NCBI GenBank assembly: GCA_013397075.1
Contig: VWZS01002580.1
Location: forward strand, 372,001 to 436,000
Direction: 5' to 3'
Source: Rhabdornis inornatus
Lineage: Eukaryota > Chordata > Aves > Passeriformes > Rhabdornithidae
Length of the DNA stretch: 64,000 nt
Shown: piece by piece, positions 25,601 through 39,600 of the stretch
Layout: every line of letters begins with the position of its first letter
Position numbering within the stretch: the stretch's first letter is position 1
Made by a program: the position numbers and the translations under genes
Notes under the pieces: model-generated
The model's database searches: none
Seen by the model: the letters and a program-made list of their open reading frames with translations, nothing else
Told to the model about the DNA's origin: nothing

Positions 25601-28566
25601 ATGATGAACTATAACAAAAACATATTCAAAGGCAGAAATGCCCTTGGCTGGATCCTGCATTTCATTCCTCAATCAGTAAGGTCTAAGGTAATCCACTTGG
25701 AGATGCTCTAAGCAGGGCCAAAATAGGCAAAGCCAGAAAGAATGAGTCCTTTTCTGGACTGGAAGAGTTTCTGTCTCCACAGTGTTTCCTACTTCTTCTT
25801 AATCCTTCATTGGAAGGAATAAATTAGTTTCACTAAAAGATATAAGCCTATAGAAGGGAAGTTGCTCAGGTGGCACCCTGGTTCCTGGATGTGCAGGGGA
25901 GATCAGCAGGATTCAGAGACGAAACACATCTGTGTCCAGGCAACCTTTAGCTCATCCACTCAGCTCCAAAAAAGACCTTGGATGTGAAAGCTGGAATTAA
26001 TGCAGGACTTTCTGCCATAGCTTTCCACACATAGCAGGTATCCAGCACAGTGCTGAGGCTGAAAAGACACATCACCCAAGGCCACTGACCATCAACCCCA
26101 CCCGCACTTTCTAAATCTTCTTTCAGTGCTCAGTATCCACATATATGATGGCAAAAGGGTTATAGAAAGTTCTCAGAGACAGGAAGCAACACTCATTCTA
26201 TATACATCTTGCATTAAGTTTTAGGGGCTTCTTATATGTTGTGTCCTTCATATTTGGGACGTCCAGTGTCAAGTCAGTAGGTTGATTTTGTGTGGTAATA
26301 ATTGGCTGGTGCAGACCGTTGCCTTTTCTTTGTGGTTCATAAGGGAAGTACTGCAGTTATATCCCTGGAGACCTCTTGAACTGTTACTACCACTCAAAAA
26401 AAGGCAGATATTCACACAACCAACATAAAAAGATTCTGCTGGCTTACCACACATTAAGTACTATATTAAATTTTGGCTTTCATGTCACCATATCTTTGCT
26501 TTTGCCAAATACTTCTTTCCCTGTCATGTATAATTTTGTGATTTTTTAAAATCTGAAATTATGCAGAAGACTAGTAAGGACTTATGACTCTCCAATTCCA
26601 GTTATCTACCAACATATTAATAGCTTAGGTAATGTAGTCACCTAACAGACTGTCTCAGCAGAACTGCATGCAGAAATGAGATAATTCTGTATTCAGCTGT
26701 TTATCAAAGCACAAGGCTTGGTCAGCTTTTTCACCAGAGACACTAAAGTCAAGCAACTTAAGACCTCAGTCACCTCGACTGCAATTTTCATTGATTTCAG
26801 GTAGTCTTTTATGTGATAGAAGTAAAAACAGAATTCTTTGAAGCAGTGGAAATTATATTAAAGTACCTTTTGTGCACACAATAATTTTAAACTTCAGATG
26901 GTTTGAGCATTCTTGATATTTGTAAGCAATTGTTTAGTCTTTAATTATTGTTCTCTCATCATAATTGAAATTAATAAATCATAGTTATGATTATATACTA
27001 ATTTTTTTAAAGGTTATTAATGACAGACTGCTTCAAGAAATGTAGCAACAGATTGATATTATTCTTTACCATTTATTCAGGGTTTTTTAATCTAAGCAGG
27101 TAAGATATACACAGGTGAGGGAAGGCCACACAAGGATTTTCAAATATGAAAGCAGCAATGAACAATGTTAATTTCTTACGTAAAAAGAAAATAAAGTATT
27201 GTGGCCAAAAAATCAGAAAACGTGTATGTGGACTGAAAACCCATAACAGAGATATCAGAACAACTTATGAGATATAGCTGAAATTCTTCTTATAAATTGC
27301 AACATGTAGCTTCATTACCCACCACTAGTGTAAGATCTTGTTTGGGAACAGACAGAACTGAAAAGTCTTCTTTCAAGAAGGGTTATTCATAGAATTTTCA
27401 ATAATCAATAGATTATTGGACAATCTGATATAAATTTCTAACACTTAAGTTTAAAGTTCAAGGGGATTCACTTTGTATTAGGACACGAGTTTGTTATTGC
27501 TCCATCAACATCTTCAGGTCCCTCACACTAATACTTTTTATGTCTGTCCACTAGAATAATTTTGACTGCTTAACATACACAAAAATACAACGAAAATTAA
27601 TATTTGAACTTTTCTATAATTATGATGTAAAAGATGCACCAAATGACTCTCAGTACAGAACAGAAAATTAGGAGAAAGGACTAAGTTAACTATTGAAGTA
27701 GGCTGTAGAATATTTTGCTTACTAGAATTAAATAAACTTTCATCTGAAGAAATGTCCAAATGGGGAAAATGGCACCTTAGAGCATGCTGTGATGACCAGA
27801 GGCAAACACATAAAGAATAGGACTGGAAGAACTATTCTAAGAAAACCGACATAACAAAATGCTGAGCAGCTGGGTAATTGCCGTGCTCCAAATCCATCCA
27901 TTAGAATGATGAAATCCCATGTGGTGGAACACTGTTTCTCTGCCTTTTCCCTCTTTTTAAGAGTAAAAAATGTTAAATTGCTTTTATTTACTGAGCATCC
28001 CAATAGATGAGTTTATGTGAGTAATAGCACACGAGACCTTGAGCTGAAGGTTTCAGTTTGTTTGACCTCTCTTATTAGGGAATTTATAACTTGTTTGCTA
28101 ACACGAGTGTTGCTCTGATACATATAACTGTAATGAGCTTTGGGGAGCTTTTTAATCCTGACAGAAGCTGGAGCTGGGTATATTAAAGTTCACTACAGTT
28201 TTATCAAAGAGGATAAAAAGATCCTTTAAAAATTACAAAAATGTTAGAATTTCTTAGTGTCATTCTCAATATGTAAGTCCATAGTAAATTCTCTAAGGGC
28301 TAAATCATATCAGCTAAGGTCTACCAAGCTTTTTACAATACATTGCCAACTTAACATTTACATTTCCAGCAATCTGTATTTTGTGCACTAATGTTAGATC
28401 AGTCCTGCAGCTCTTCTATCATAGATGCTGTACGAACCCTTGCTGTGAGAAGGCAGTTTTCCTGAGAAAAGCCAATTGCACTAACAGATGCATGGATGCA
28501 TTCACTGTAGGAGTTCTTTGCTGATAGTATTTTATGAAAGTGCCTGCAGCAAGGAAATGGTCTTCT

Positions 28567-28597
28567 TACATACATACATGCATGCATACATACATAC
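28567..28597. repeat. CATA/CATG tetranucleotide microsatellite
   Basis: A run of about eight tetranucleotide units, mostly CATA with CATG variants in the middle. It is an ordinary interrupted microsatellite. Confidence 0.9.
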
Positions 28598-28749
28598 CTG
28601 ATGGCTTCCAGAATAGTAATTCTGTCGTAATCACAAATCAACTACTATTCAGTTAGTATATAGGAAGAAATAAGAATAGTAAGAAATAGTAAGAAAAAGT
28701 GTATCCGGTTAATTGTGTTTCTTTCAGGAGATAACTACTGATATTTTTT

Positions 28750-28775
28750 TCTTGGTGACTGCTTAGTCACCAAGA
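28750..28775. repeat. 11-bp hairpin with adjacent copies of its core
   Basis: Arms 28750-28760 and 28765-28775 are perfect reverse complements with a 4-nt loop. Just downstream (28781-28795) the word TTGGTGAC recurs twice in direct orientation. This local mixture of inverted and direct copies of one word suggests a replication-slippage or template-switch event. Confidence 0.8.
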
Positions 28776-31700
28776 CATTTTGGTGACTTGGTGACAACTA
28801 CTACTGACATTTCAGTGTTCTTGTTATTTCAAACTACAGTCATATCGCTTCCACTGATTAAAAATTCTATTCCCCTTGCATTATGGAATAATTTTTTCTT
28901 AAAAGACTCTCTGCCAATGATAGTTTTTCAGGCGTCAAATATAAATTTGGATGTGATCCAAGGTCAGCTGAAGCTGACCAAATATTTTAATTTCTCAGCT
29001 GATTTTAACTTGGATCCTTTGTTTCTCAGCAACGCAGTTCTGCTTTTGTCCAATAAACTTAATTATACTATCATTTCTTGGTGACATTAGTGCCCAGTGG
29101 GGTATTCAAATATAACAAAGCAGTAGGAACAAATTAAACATACGGCTGAATGGCCCTAGCTAAAACTTAAATTTTATCAGTTTGAAAAATGACATTGGGA
29201 TTTGTACTTGATGCAATACTATACTACAGTATCTGCCTCAAACACTCTTACAAAGTTGTTCTACATAGATAAACATTCCATTTCACTATAAAGGAACTAT
29301 GTATCAATAGAGTAAAAGTGTATGATTTGCAAAGTAGTTTGCAAATTTTCTGGAAGGAGAGAATTAGGATCATGACAGACTCTGCTCCTTTTTTTAAATT
29401 AATGTTTTAATTGTGAAAGTAAATAAATATATCTAACAAGAAAAGATAATCAGTTGGTTTACATTGTCATCACCCAATTTTTCAAAGTTAAAGCCAATAT
29501 TTTTGTACAGAGTTTGTAGGAATAGTTTTCCTGGCTTATCACTGCATTTTCCATAGTATTCTTAAGGATTATATGTAATAATCACAACTAAAATTACTAA
29601 TGTATATTAAGATGTAAAGGACTAAAGAGAGTAATGGAAATCCAATTAGTATTTCTTTACTAATGGGAGAAAATTTTGTCAAGTTTCTGTCTGTAGAATC
29701 TGTACTATTATGTAGTCGTTTTTATATAGATAGCCTCTCAGACCCTTCAACTTAACTTTCCTTTGACTATAAAATAGTCTTACTGTGGCAGAGTGATACC
29801 AGAACTAGCAAATGCCTTGGTAATGAGAAATGTACTACCTGTCGGGTTCACTGTTGCAGAAGCAAAGAGTTAGAAAAATTAATTCAGAAGACCACAATGG
29901 CCAGAAGAAAAACAAAGGAAATCTCTTTCTTCCTTCAGGAGACTAGGCAGGATCAAATATGAGGTTTGACAGGCTGATGCAAATGTGAGTGATTTTATGC
30001 AAGCTAATAGAATAACATACTGAAACAGAGTTTGCCTTTAATTAGAGCTGGCAAGTAAGAAGGAAAGCCCATTAAGCCTGGAAGCTTGTAAGGTTCACGG
30101 TGTGTTAGACCATCCCAGAGAGAATTAAATTTTCAAAGACTTTCTACTCTTCTAGTAGTTATCCCACATTAAGAACAAAATTGTTCAGTTATCAACTATT
30201 TAGAATATAATTGAAAAATAATTATATATTCACTTTGTATCATGATTGATTAATGTTTTGGAAAAAAAGCATAGTCTTTCATTGTCAGTCATTGTCCCTG
30301 ACCATCCACAGGAAAAAGAGTCTCCCACAGAGCTCTGCTTAAGATACTTATCAGCAGCCTTCAGGTCTGAGGGAATGAATATTGAATCAGATCATAGGGT
30401 AATCAGCAACAATTTAGAAAGGAATAGAACAAACTCACAGAAATGCTAATTCTCAGTGGAACTATACAAAAACAAGTGAATTCCATCTGATAGTCACTCC
30501 TGTGAAGACTGAAAATTTGAAGGCAAATCTCAGAAAACTGTGCTTAACTCTTTTATGCCAAGTAGTGAAAACATAAAAGCCATGAAAAATAAATGGAACA
30601 GATATTTTACAGCAGATAGCATATCTCTCCACAGATAAGGGGATAGATAGTGTTTCCATCAGGCTTAGCAGTTTGTAGTTCAGAACTGCCAAAGGAAGGA
30701 GGAATACAGACAGCCTAGCTAGATTATTTAGCCGTTCAGCCCAGAAGGAAGACTATTTTAGCAATAAAATCTCAGTTGTACAGCAAATCCCAGCCCTCCA
30801 GCAGTGCTAGAAAAAATATGCAATATATGCACTTGACAAGAGCATAGACATGTCTAAGCATCCATAGATGACTCATGTAAATACCCACAGATTCTGTCTC
30901 ATGGAATTGGTTTAAAAATGAGCTTGGTTTGCTCCACAAGGAAGACAAACTAAAATCTTGGAAATCACCTTTCTAGCAGGACTACTGCTTTCTGTGGTTT
31001 TCTGTCAAAAGTAAATTGATTATAGGGGTGGTTAACTGAGGGACTTCTTTGATTCTCCTTCCTCCCTGATGCTTCCCTGATGTCACAGGCTCTAGACATC
31101 ACACAGACTCTTTTCCTCCTACACTCCAAGATTATACTGCAGCCATCCTTACAGCACACTCTGGAACTCTTCTCAGTCTATAGACAGAGATTGGACAGCT
31201 AGAGTAAATAAAGATCTGGAGCTAGAGCAAGGGAAATTATAGCTTCAACTTACTGCCAGCAGAGACGAACAAGACAGGTGAGTAGGGATTGTGAGCAAAT
31301 CAGCTGTGGTCACTGTGAGGGATCCCATTGACAGCATCTCTCACTGCTGCTCAGGATTTCAAGCTCCTACTCTTACACTACCATGTATAGGCAATGTCAC
31401 TCGAGATGGGAGCTGTAAACAAATGTCACACACACAGGGCACTCTGGGTGGTTCTGGAGATGTCAAAATGACAGTCTATAGTCACCATTAAACACCTGCT
31501 GCCCAGGATGTAAGTCTGCCCTTGGGTCTAACCAGCCAAGAGCATGGCCCAAGGCAGTTGTACTGCAAAAATAGCTGGCATAGCCACAGTGATTATCCCC
31601 CTTTTCCTGCAACACCTGGCGTCTCAGAAAATATTGGAATGGAATAATCTATTAAAAGTCACTGCAAGGCTTATTAACTGTTATGTGGCAAACTGTGTTT

Positions 31701-32881
31701 ATTAATGTCCCCTAGTCCCTTAATCTCTGCAAATTTATCCTTTTAGGCAAACATTAAGAAATGCACTATTTGAAAATTATGGCAATCAAAGGGCACATGT
31801 GCATATGCAAATCAGCCATGATCTTTCCTCAAGAAAAAAAGCAAATTTAAGCCCCCTCCATCATATGGCTGGCTAAACATTTAGATCTAAAGAATGTAAC
31901 CCCTCATCTAGGTAATGTAATTCCACATCAAAAGTTTTGGATAATAGGAGAAATATTTAAGACTTCAATTTACAATTGAGAATTACAATTAGAATTGAAA
32001 TTAATAAATAGTTTTGTTTTTAGTCTGAATCAATTACCTTATAGATCCCAGAATGCCTAATTTCAGAGACAGTAATCTGTATAAATCTTAGACTATTAAA
32101 TGCTAAATTGTTAGGAAAGAAAAACATAAGGAATTTATTTAAGCCAAGAAATTCTTAAAATATTTTAAATGTATTCTGTTTTAGATATAATTATGTTTTA
32201 ATCTATCTGGCTGGCCTTCCCTGTATTGAGGTATTATCAAATAGAAATTGCTATGAATTTTACACATGAAAAATTACAAGTATTTGTGCCTCTCCCAACA
32301 AAAATTTTTGTTTAATAGACTGGATCATTTAACACAGAGACAGTATTTCTTAGTGTTTAATTTGTTAAAAAGGTACAAAACATTTATTAAAACACAAAAA
32401 AAAAATCTTTTTGGCCTGAAGAAGTTTAGTAATACACAGCTATGTTCATGGAGAATACAAGCTAAGGATCTAAGTAATTAATGAGATCCAGAATATTTAC
32501 TTAAATTAGATCAGAGTCAATTACATGGAGTAACGAACAGGCAATTTACACATGAGAAACTAAATGCAATTTGTTGCCAGAAGTAGCTCTGGAGTTGGGA
32601 AGGGTTGGGATATTTAAAAAAGAAAATTTGACTTCACCTGTTCCAAAAAGCAGTTTAATCTTTTTGTTTGGGTACAACTCATCTGTGATTGAGATCCCTA
32701 GAAAATATCCCTTAATACTCCTTAAGAACACTGCGATGGTTGCATCACATTTGTCTGTTTTCAGTGCATCATAATCTGGGATTTGTTTTCATACGTGCAT
32801 GTGAGGTCCTTCATCTTGCTTGTTTTGCCCTGGGTCAGGTGAGAATCTCTAGAAGAGTTTCTCTTCTTGGAAGAATCCATG
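28776..32881. other. AT-rich non-coding stretch
   Basis: No gene or clear repeat family is visible. Open frames reach at most 98 codons (28788-29084, plus) and have no recognisable domain. The segment from 31000 to 31630 is a little less AT-rich but shows no motif. Confidence 0.5.
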
Positions 32882-33580
32882 TGTCTTGGTTTAAGACAAT
32901 TTAAAGAGGTGGATATTCTAAAACGACTTATGTCCCCTCAGTTTTAACCAATCCATTTCCACCAGTACAAATGCAGTAGATATAAGTGAAAAAAATAACA
33001 ATTTAGTAATAAGCAAATGAGCAACAGTGAATAATCATTAGATACAAAACTGCTAAATCTCAGGAATTCCAGGAACAGAGACACCCAAAATGCCTGGGTA
33101 CCCCCTCCCAGCGTGGCAGCCCTCACTGCCCACCGTGTGTAGGGAGACAAAGGGAGAATGGCGTCAGCTCTTCCTCCAGGATGGTGCCTTCCAGGCAACC
33201 ACACGCTCTGAGAGGCAGAGGAGAAAGGTGACGGTCAGAAGGAGCCCTCCTGGGAAAGCAGGAGCTTCGGGAGCAGTTCTGGTGGATGGGACGTGCCGGG
33301 ATCTGTGGGGTCAGGGCTGCCACCCGCAGCTCCCTCATGCTGCGCGCCAGAGCCTGCGAGGGCCGATGGTGCTGTCCCCAGCGCTGTGCGTGTGTCGGCA
33401 GGAGGAAACCAAGCACCAAGAGCCCCTCCAGACCCAGCTCCACACTGCCCAGCCTGCCTGGGCAGCCCTGCCTGTCTAAAGGATGGGACCTCCTGAGCTC
33501 GCCGTTCCAAAAGCAGCCTCAGAACTGATACAAAAGGTGACCCTCAAGGCGTTCCGGTGAGGCCCCGTGGAGTTTGTGCA
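32882..33580 (+). mobile_element. solo LTR-like insertion, ERV type
   Basis: The block begins with TGTCTTGGTTT followed by AAGACA. This places a 6-bp inverted repeat (32882-32887 with 32893-32898) right at the terminus, an arrangement I associate with the 5' end of passerine endogenous-retrovirus LTRs. The first 200 bp are AT-rich, with an AATAACAATTTAGTAATAAG-like tract. The remaining 480 bp are GC-rich and keep many CpG dinucleotides, unlike the CpG-depleted block near 1.3 kb, which suggests a younger insertion. The 3' boundary near 33580 (ending GTGCA) is a guess, and I found no matching target-site duplication. No gag, pol or env remnant adjoins it. Open frames inside (33090-33528, both strands) are composition effects. 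Orientation and family name are uncertain. Confidence 0.6.
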
Positions 33581-36409
33581 GCTAGGAAAGAAAGCCTTTG
33601 AAAATTTCACTTTAAAGAAACAGATAAAGTTTCTGCCCTAGAAAAGACACAGGTGGCAAGTAAAAAGATAAATTTTCAAGCCTTTTGTTAAGGCAGGCCT
33701 CTCTCACCTTTTTGTCACATTACAGTCAGTGCAACCTTAGGCCCTGATCTAACTTTGCAATTGGTCCTGCCTTAGAGCACTGACTAGAAAAAATGTCCAA
33801 ACTTCTAGCCTAACTTATTCTACAGCCCTATGGCCTCTGATAGGAAGACTTGCATTTTCATTCATACATGAATGTAACACAATAAATTGTAGTGGAAATA
33901 AACAAATAAATCACCTCTATTAATTCAAAATGTGTAAGCTTTTTAAGGGATCTGAAGAATGCAAGAATTCACTTCTTGGCCCATGGTAAAGCCTCCCATC
34001 TCCTACCATTTGCCATTATTGGTGAGGATTTCCCAGCACCTGTAAGTGTAGGTTACATTCCCTACCACCAAAAGGACAAACAGATTCAATCTTCTTAACA
34101 GAATAAGGTGGGAAAAGTCCCACCCAAATGTTTACAAGCTGTATTATAGTGGTATACTAGAAACTTCTGTGCAAATACTTTCTCTTAAAGTTCATTGGAT
34201 CAAAAAAAGGAAACTAAGAATCTGTTAGACAGATCTACCAAATTAATTTCATTAAAAGTGCCTGTGAAATTTTGCATACTGAATATTCACTTCTATTATT
34301 AGAAATATAATTGAGACTTTCTAAGCTATTTTTAATCTGAAAATCATCCATGCCCTGAAATCTATTACAGAAAGGTTCCTCAGGAAACCATCGGGTCAAC
34401 AGGAAGAACAGACAAATTAAGAAAACTGTTATATAAACTGTCAGTGCAGTGATGGACTATTTTGCCTAGTATCATTTTAAGTTATTGTAGATACAGAGAT
34501 TTGTTTCTTCCACTAGAACACTCTTCTGACTTTCTGGATCTGACTGTAAGGAATTTTTTTCTAGTGCCAAGTTAAATTCATGCAGTTTCTTCCCATGTAA
34601 GAAGTTGAATTGATTAAAATAATCAGGTAGAGGTATTGGAAGAGAAAACAGTGAAACAACTTATTTCTCAAAGTAATTTAATAGAAATTAGAAAGAAAAG
34701 CTTACAAAGCTTTAACACTATGCATGTGAACTAAACATAGCTTTATTTGATGTTTCCATCCTCTACATTTTTTTTCCCCAGAGAAAAGCAATATCACTAG
34801 ATAGCTCTCAGGAACATATGGAAGGGATAAGATAAGGTCCCTTTCAAGGTCCAATAAATTGCAGAGCCAGTCTATGGTCTTGGCAAATGTTCACTAGTAG
34901 GAAGCTGAGAAATCTCCCTGAAATTGCTTCTACACATAAAAGCAATACCTTACGTGGAAAATAAAGCACATAAAATAAGCCCACCAGCTCTGGACTATGA
35001 CCTACACCCATAAACCCCAGTGACAATGACTGTTAAGTACCTATTGCCTACATTCCTAGATGCCTGGTTTCCACAGCTCCAGATCTTGGGCTAAATGCAT
35101 TGGCTCCCTACTTTGTTTATGTAGCAAGGTGTCTCAGAGAGGGAAAAATAACAAGTATGTTCAGCAACTTGACAAAATTCAGACACAGAACATGAAAACA
35201 AGCTGAGCAGAATTACTATAGCTGCTTTATTGTAAAAGTTTCTAACTTAGTCCTTCAGAATAGAAACAAAGATCAGTTTATTGTATTGGACCCCAGTTGT
35301 AACACAGGCATTTCTACAGAGAACTGTTTTTTAAAACCTATTTCTCTCCTCAGTTCTTCACTAATCAATGTACTCTGTCCTTGAAACATACACAGCTGAC
35401 AAGAGAATTCCTCCAACCACTCAGTAAAGCCAGGGTTTTTTTTTCATTTCCTCATTCTCCTGAAGAGTGGAAATATTTCAAAAGAGAGGCTTGAGAGTAG
35501 TGTGTATAATCTTAAGTTTCACCTCTGTCTAGGGAGGTGGAGATGTGGGCTTGAAGCATTCAGAGGCAAACAGTACTCTAGCCAGGTCTCCTGTAAGCTA
35601 AAGGGCTATTTGGAGAGAGAGAGGACAATAGTCTGCATTTTTAAAGAGAAGAGAAGAGAAATGCCTATGTAGACTTACTGAGTTTGATTGCTTTTCTTAG
35701 CTTTTGCACATATCTGAAGGCGAGAGGCACTGTGTGCTTGTACTGAATGTCAAATGCATGTGGTGTATCGTGAGCTCAGATCAGAGACTGTAGAATAGGT
35801 ATTTTCAGAGCACAACTGCTTGTGTGCAAATTTCAGAGCACTCTTGTTTACTTCTCAAGCAAGAGAGATCAAGAACTACTCAGTTTTCAGACTCAGTTTG
35901 TCTCATGGGGAGGTAAACATTATGCAGTCATGTCAAGTCTGACAACGTTGTCACAGCATTTGTGTTCCTGACATAGCTGTGCACTGTCTGAGAAGCAAGG
36001 TAAACACAAAAATCCCTTATTCTGTGACAACTTTGCCAATGGTGACTTACATCAGCTTTAACTTGCAGCTTTCTCATGTCTCTCTCTACAGCACAGCAGT
36101 CACTTGTCTGCCTGCATTGTGAAGCCTGAACAGCTTCCTATCTTTGCTGCACACACGGATAAGGATCTTATGGCTCTTCAGAAACCTGTATGATCCTCAA
36201 GAGTACTGTGGTGCTTACACGTTTGCAGGACTTGACAGCTATTAATCAGGATTTTCAGGCTCTTCATTTGGGATTGAGGGATCTCAGTTCCTTTAGCAAA
36301 ATCTTTTTTTTTGGGGTCTAGTACAGTGTAATACTGAAGTTGAGTAAATGTTAGATACTCTCATTAAATTAAAAAATAATAGAAATTCTTAATAGTAGTG
36401 TTGAAAAGG
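33581..36409. other. AT-rich non-coding stretch
   Basis: No gene is visible. The first 150 bp could still belong to the preceding LTR-like insertion, whose 3' edge is not fixed. A short AAGAG-type purine run occurs near 35643-35662. Nothing else stands out. Confidence 0.5.
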
Positions 36410-36625
36410 AATTGGAAAGATCATATAGTCCATCCTATTCCTTTAAACCAGGATCAAGTCTAAATGCACCATTTTTAGCATTTGTCAGGAGTGACTTTAA
36501 AGTTCATCTGTTGCTGAAATTACATGACATTTCTATGCAGTCCTATTTCAGTGCTTGACTGTTCTCACCATAAGAAAATGCTCATTATGCTAAACTAAGT
36601 CCTTAATGTGACTAGAGACTATATT
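36410..36625 (-). mobile_element. ancient CR1-type LINE remnant
   Basis: The plus strand reads like the reverse complement of the 3' part of a CR1-like element: a GAAAGATCATATAGTCCATCC stretch, then ACCAGGATCAAGT, and later CAGTGCTTGACTGTTCTCACC followed by a diverged AAGAAAATG stretch. These words occur in the expected order for a minus-strand copy, with sequence lost between them. It is much more diverged than the copies at 43.5-50 kb. The subfamily cannot be told by eye. Confidence 0.45.
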
Positions 36626-39600
36626 CAATAAATTATATAATTCATATACTTTATCATGCAGATAATTGGTCTTTTGGAATAAGCTTTGCTTCTTTGGAAA
36701 ACCTTCAGTACTTTAATTTTTGTGCGTTTCTTTCATACAGGCTTTTTTGAAGTGACCCAAATTATTTCTTTCAGAAAGCTTCTTCATTTTATTAGGGGAA
36801 GATTCTCAATAAAATTTACTATTTTCTGCCAGTGTATTCTCATAATAATACAGTGTAGGTTTGCATAAGAAAAATAACAATCCTTGTCCCAAAACAGATA
36901 GACAAATGCATAACAGGGATTTCAATAATGTTTTCATAAATTTCTGAAAGCCTGATTTAACATCTCCATTTCTTTTAGGATTAGTTGTTATCTAACAGCT
37001 GTCAAAGATGTTCAAAACTAAGGTCTGATTTACTTACTGAGCCATCTTTTACAGTGTAAGATGAAAAATGGATTTTTTTCTATCTCACCAATGGCATTAC
37101 ACGTGTATTATTTTCATGTCCATCATCTCCCTCAGAATTTGAAGAAACCTAGTCCTGTAATCTCTCTTTGTATGAAAGCTGTTTAAGCTTGGACAGACAT
37201 ATCTAGTTTCTTCTCTCCTAGGTAGTCCAACAACTGTAATGATAGGTCCAAATATTCCCATGTCTTCTTTCTAAAAAAAGCCAATCACAAATAATTGGGA
37301 ATATATTAATTAGGAAAAATACAGAAATATTTTTTCATTTCTCTGTCATTCCATGTTGCAGAAATAGGACTATGGCTCTGCCTAGCCTGCTCTATTTAAC
37401 TAATCTGCTTAATCCATATACTATTTCCATTTATTCTTTTAAACACCCCAGCTTTATGAACAAGTTTCACAGTGAAAGTATACATTTTTTAAAAATATTT
37501 CAAATTTTTTACTTAAAATCTTCTGCCTGGCACCATCGTTGAATATAACCACCTATTTCATTTTAAGAAGCAATAAATATATTTTCTATGTAAAACTTTT
37601 TCCATATTGTTTTATTATTACAGATTCCTTTACTGTATTTTCTTTCATTCAGTTCTTGTACTACAATAATTTCTAATTCGAATACCTATTTAGAAGAATG
37701 CAAAAACAGATAATTTCACTTTCAGTATCTATCTTGCCTATCATCTTGTTATTGTAGTTTTCCTTTTATATTGTCACATTTTGTTGAAGTGAATTTGTAC
37801 TTGTTTCTAGCTTTGTTGTTCTGTTGGTTTTTTTTTTTTCAATTTTACTTGGTGATTCAAATAAGAGGATAAATAATTTCTGCTATTGCTGTGCTAGTGA
37901 AAAATTTTGTAAATTAAGAATTTGGCAGTGTTTTTTTAAAATGTTATTGCAGTATCTGACTGAAAACTTCAAATGTGAAAATTGATCCTGTAGCAGAAGG
38001 ACAATATACTTCANATTTGAATAAAGAATTGCACCTTTTGACAAAACAAGTTTAAAAGATATCAGGTTTTAGTGATTTGAAAGCCAGCTATTTCCCTATT
38101 ATATATCGTAACTTTATAGTTATAACAGTAACTATAATTCAGCTATAAGGACATTTAAAATGTTACCAATATCAACTAAACTCAATTTCCCACAAAGTCA
38201 AGAAAATTTGAAAATATCCATCTCTACTGCTGAATCTCAGAACAGATTTGGTGTTCTTGCTAGGTTTTTCTATGTAGTGTGTGTTAGCTTCCTTTGAAAA
38301 AGCTTATGGCAGTGCAGGGTTAAACCAGTGGGTCTACAGCCTGTCACCTGCACATTGGCTGCTGTATGTGAATATGTGCAAGTGAAATATACTGTCAGAC
38401 AGAAAATCCAATAAATTCCTAAATCATCCTAATTCTGAGCATATGAGGACAAATAAACCAGGCACCTCACACTTGAGAGAGAGCAGCAATGCCCCTGACT
38501 TTAGCACTGTCCGCTTTACAGTTTTGGAGAAGGGAAGGCAAGGCTATTCCTGAGGTAACAAAAAGCACTTTTACAGTATTTAATATTATACACGATGCCC
38601 TTCCTAGCTACTTTCCTTCACATTAAGAGTGTGCAGAGGACTTCATACCTACTAGATATAAAAGAAACAAATCTGTCCCATTCAGGTGTAGTATGGCAAC
38701 AACAAAGTATATGGGAGAGAAACCAAGATGATCAATCCAATTTCTAGAACATTCATTGGTTTGTTGACTAATGTAAAGGTGAAATTCAGCTTTAGAAATC
38801 CTCCAGCAGGTTACAGTTTCTGCTTCTCTCATTCCTCTTCTTTCACTTCCCACTTGGCTCCAATCCAGAAAGTGCTCAATGCAAAAAACCTCGTATAATC
38901 AGTGTTTACACTATTTGTGTCATAAATGGCACAAGAAATTAAGTCAGAACTCCTCCAAAGAAACGTTTCTCATTACTTATATATCAAAAAGTCAAGTCTC
39001 TGTCTCAATGGGGCTTTAATTTGTCTAGTCAATTGTTGCAGCAAACTTGGAAGACTGGGTATAAATTACTTTGACATTACTCCAGTACTTTTTATAGGTG
39101 TCAGGATGTATATTTAATGTTGAGATCTGCTAGTGTAGATACTTGTCCATTTTAAACACAATTTATAATGGATGTTTATGTATAGGAATCTATTTTTTAA
39201 AGTAATAATTCAGAGGACACAGTAACCTGCTCTATCCAGCGGAATATTATCGCAAAGACCTAATTTTAACAATCTCAAAAAGAAAAAGCATTTTTCCAAA
39301 TTACACAGGTAGAAAAATATGAATTCTGAATTTTTTAATCTCAATAAGTCTTTTTCCTAAATTGAACTCAAAACACAGGATGTATTATACGTGTTCAGAG
39401 AAACACCTCTCCAAAGTCAGTAGGTAATGAGGGGATTCCATCTCCATTTTCTACTGTTCACAGGTTGTTGAATATGCTGAGAAAATGACATCATCGAATT
39501 TGAGAAGGTGTATTAAATTTTAATGGCCTCTTTTTAAAACAATTATGAACTAGTAAATACGTTTCTTTCTAAATATTTGCACAATGGACTAAATCACTAG

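Larger units (their letters stand above)
11526..28566. other. long AT-rich non-coding stretch
   Basis: About 17 kb with no supportable gene. The longest open frame is 112 codons (13757-14095, plus), with no recognised domain. The segment 14578-14650 contains several TAAT/ATTA cores close together, the kind of words bound by homeodomain proteins, but I cannot show conservation. The intervals 22380-22900 and 25860-26110 are slightly GC-richer than their surroundings and may be eroded repeats. Two small palindromes are listed separately. Confidence 0.5.

Noticed and set aside
33090..33528. Several overlapping frames of 67-129 codons on both strands
   Set aside because: They lie inside the GC-rich LTR-like block, where stop codons are rare. 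No protein family is visible.
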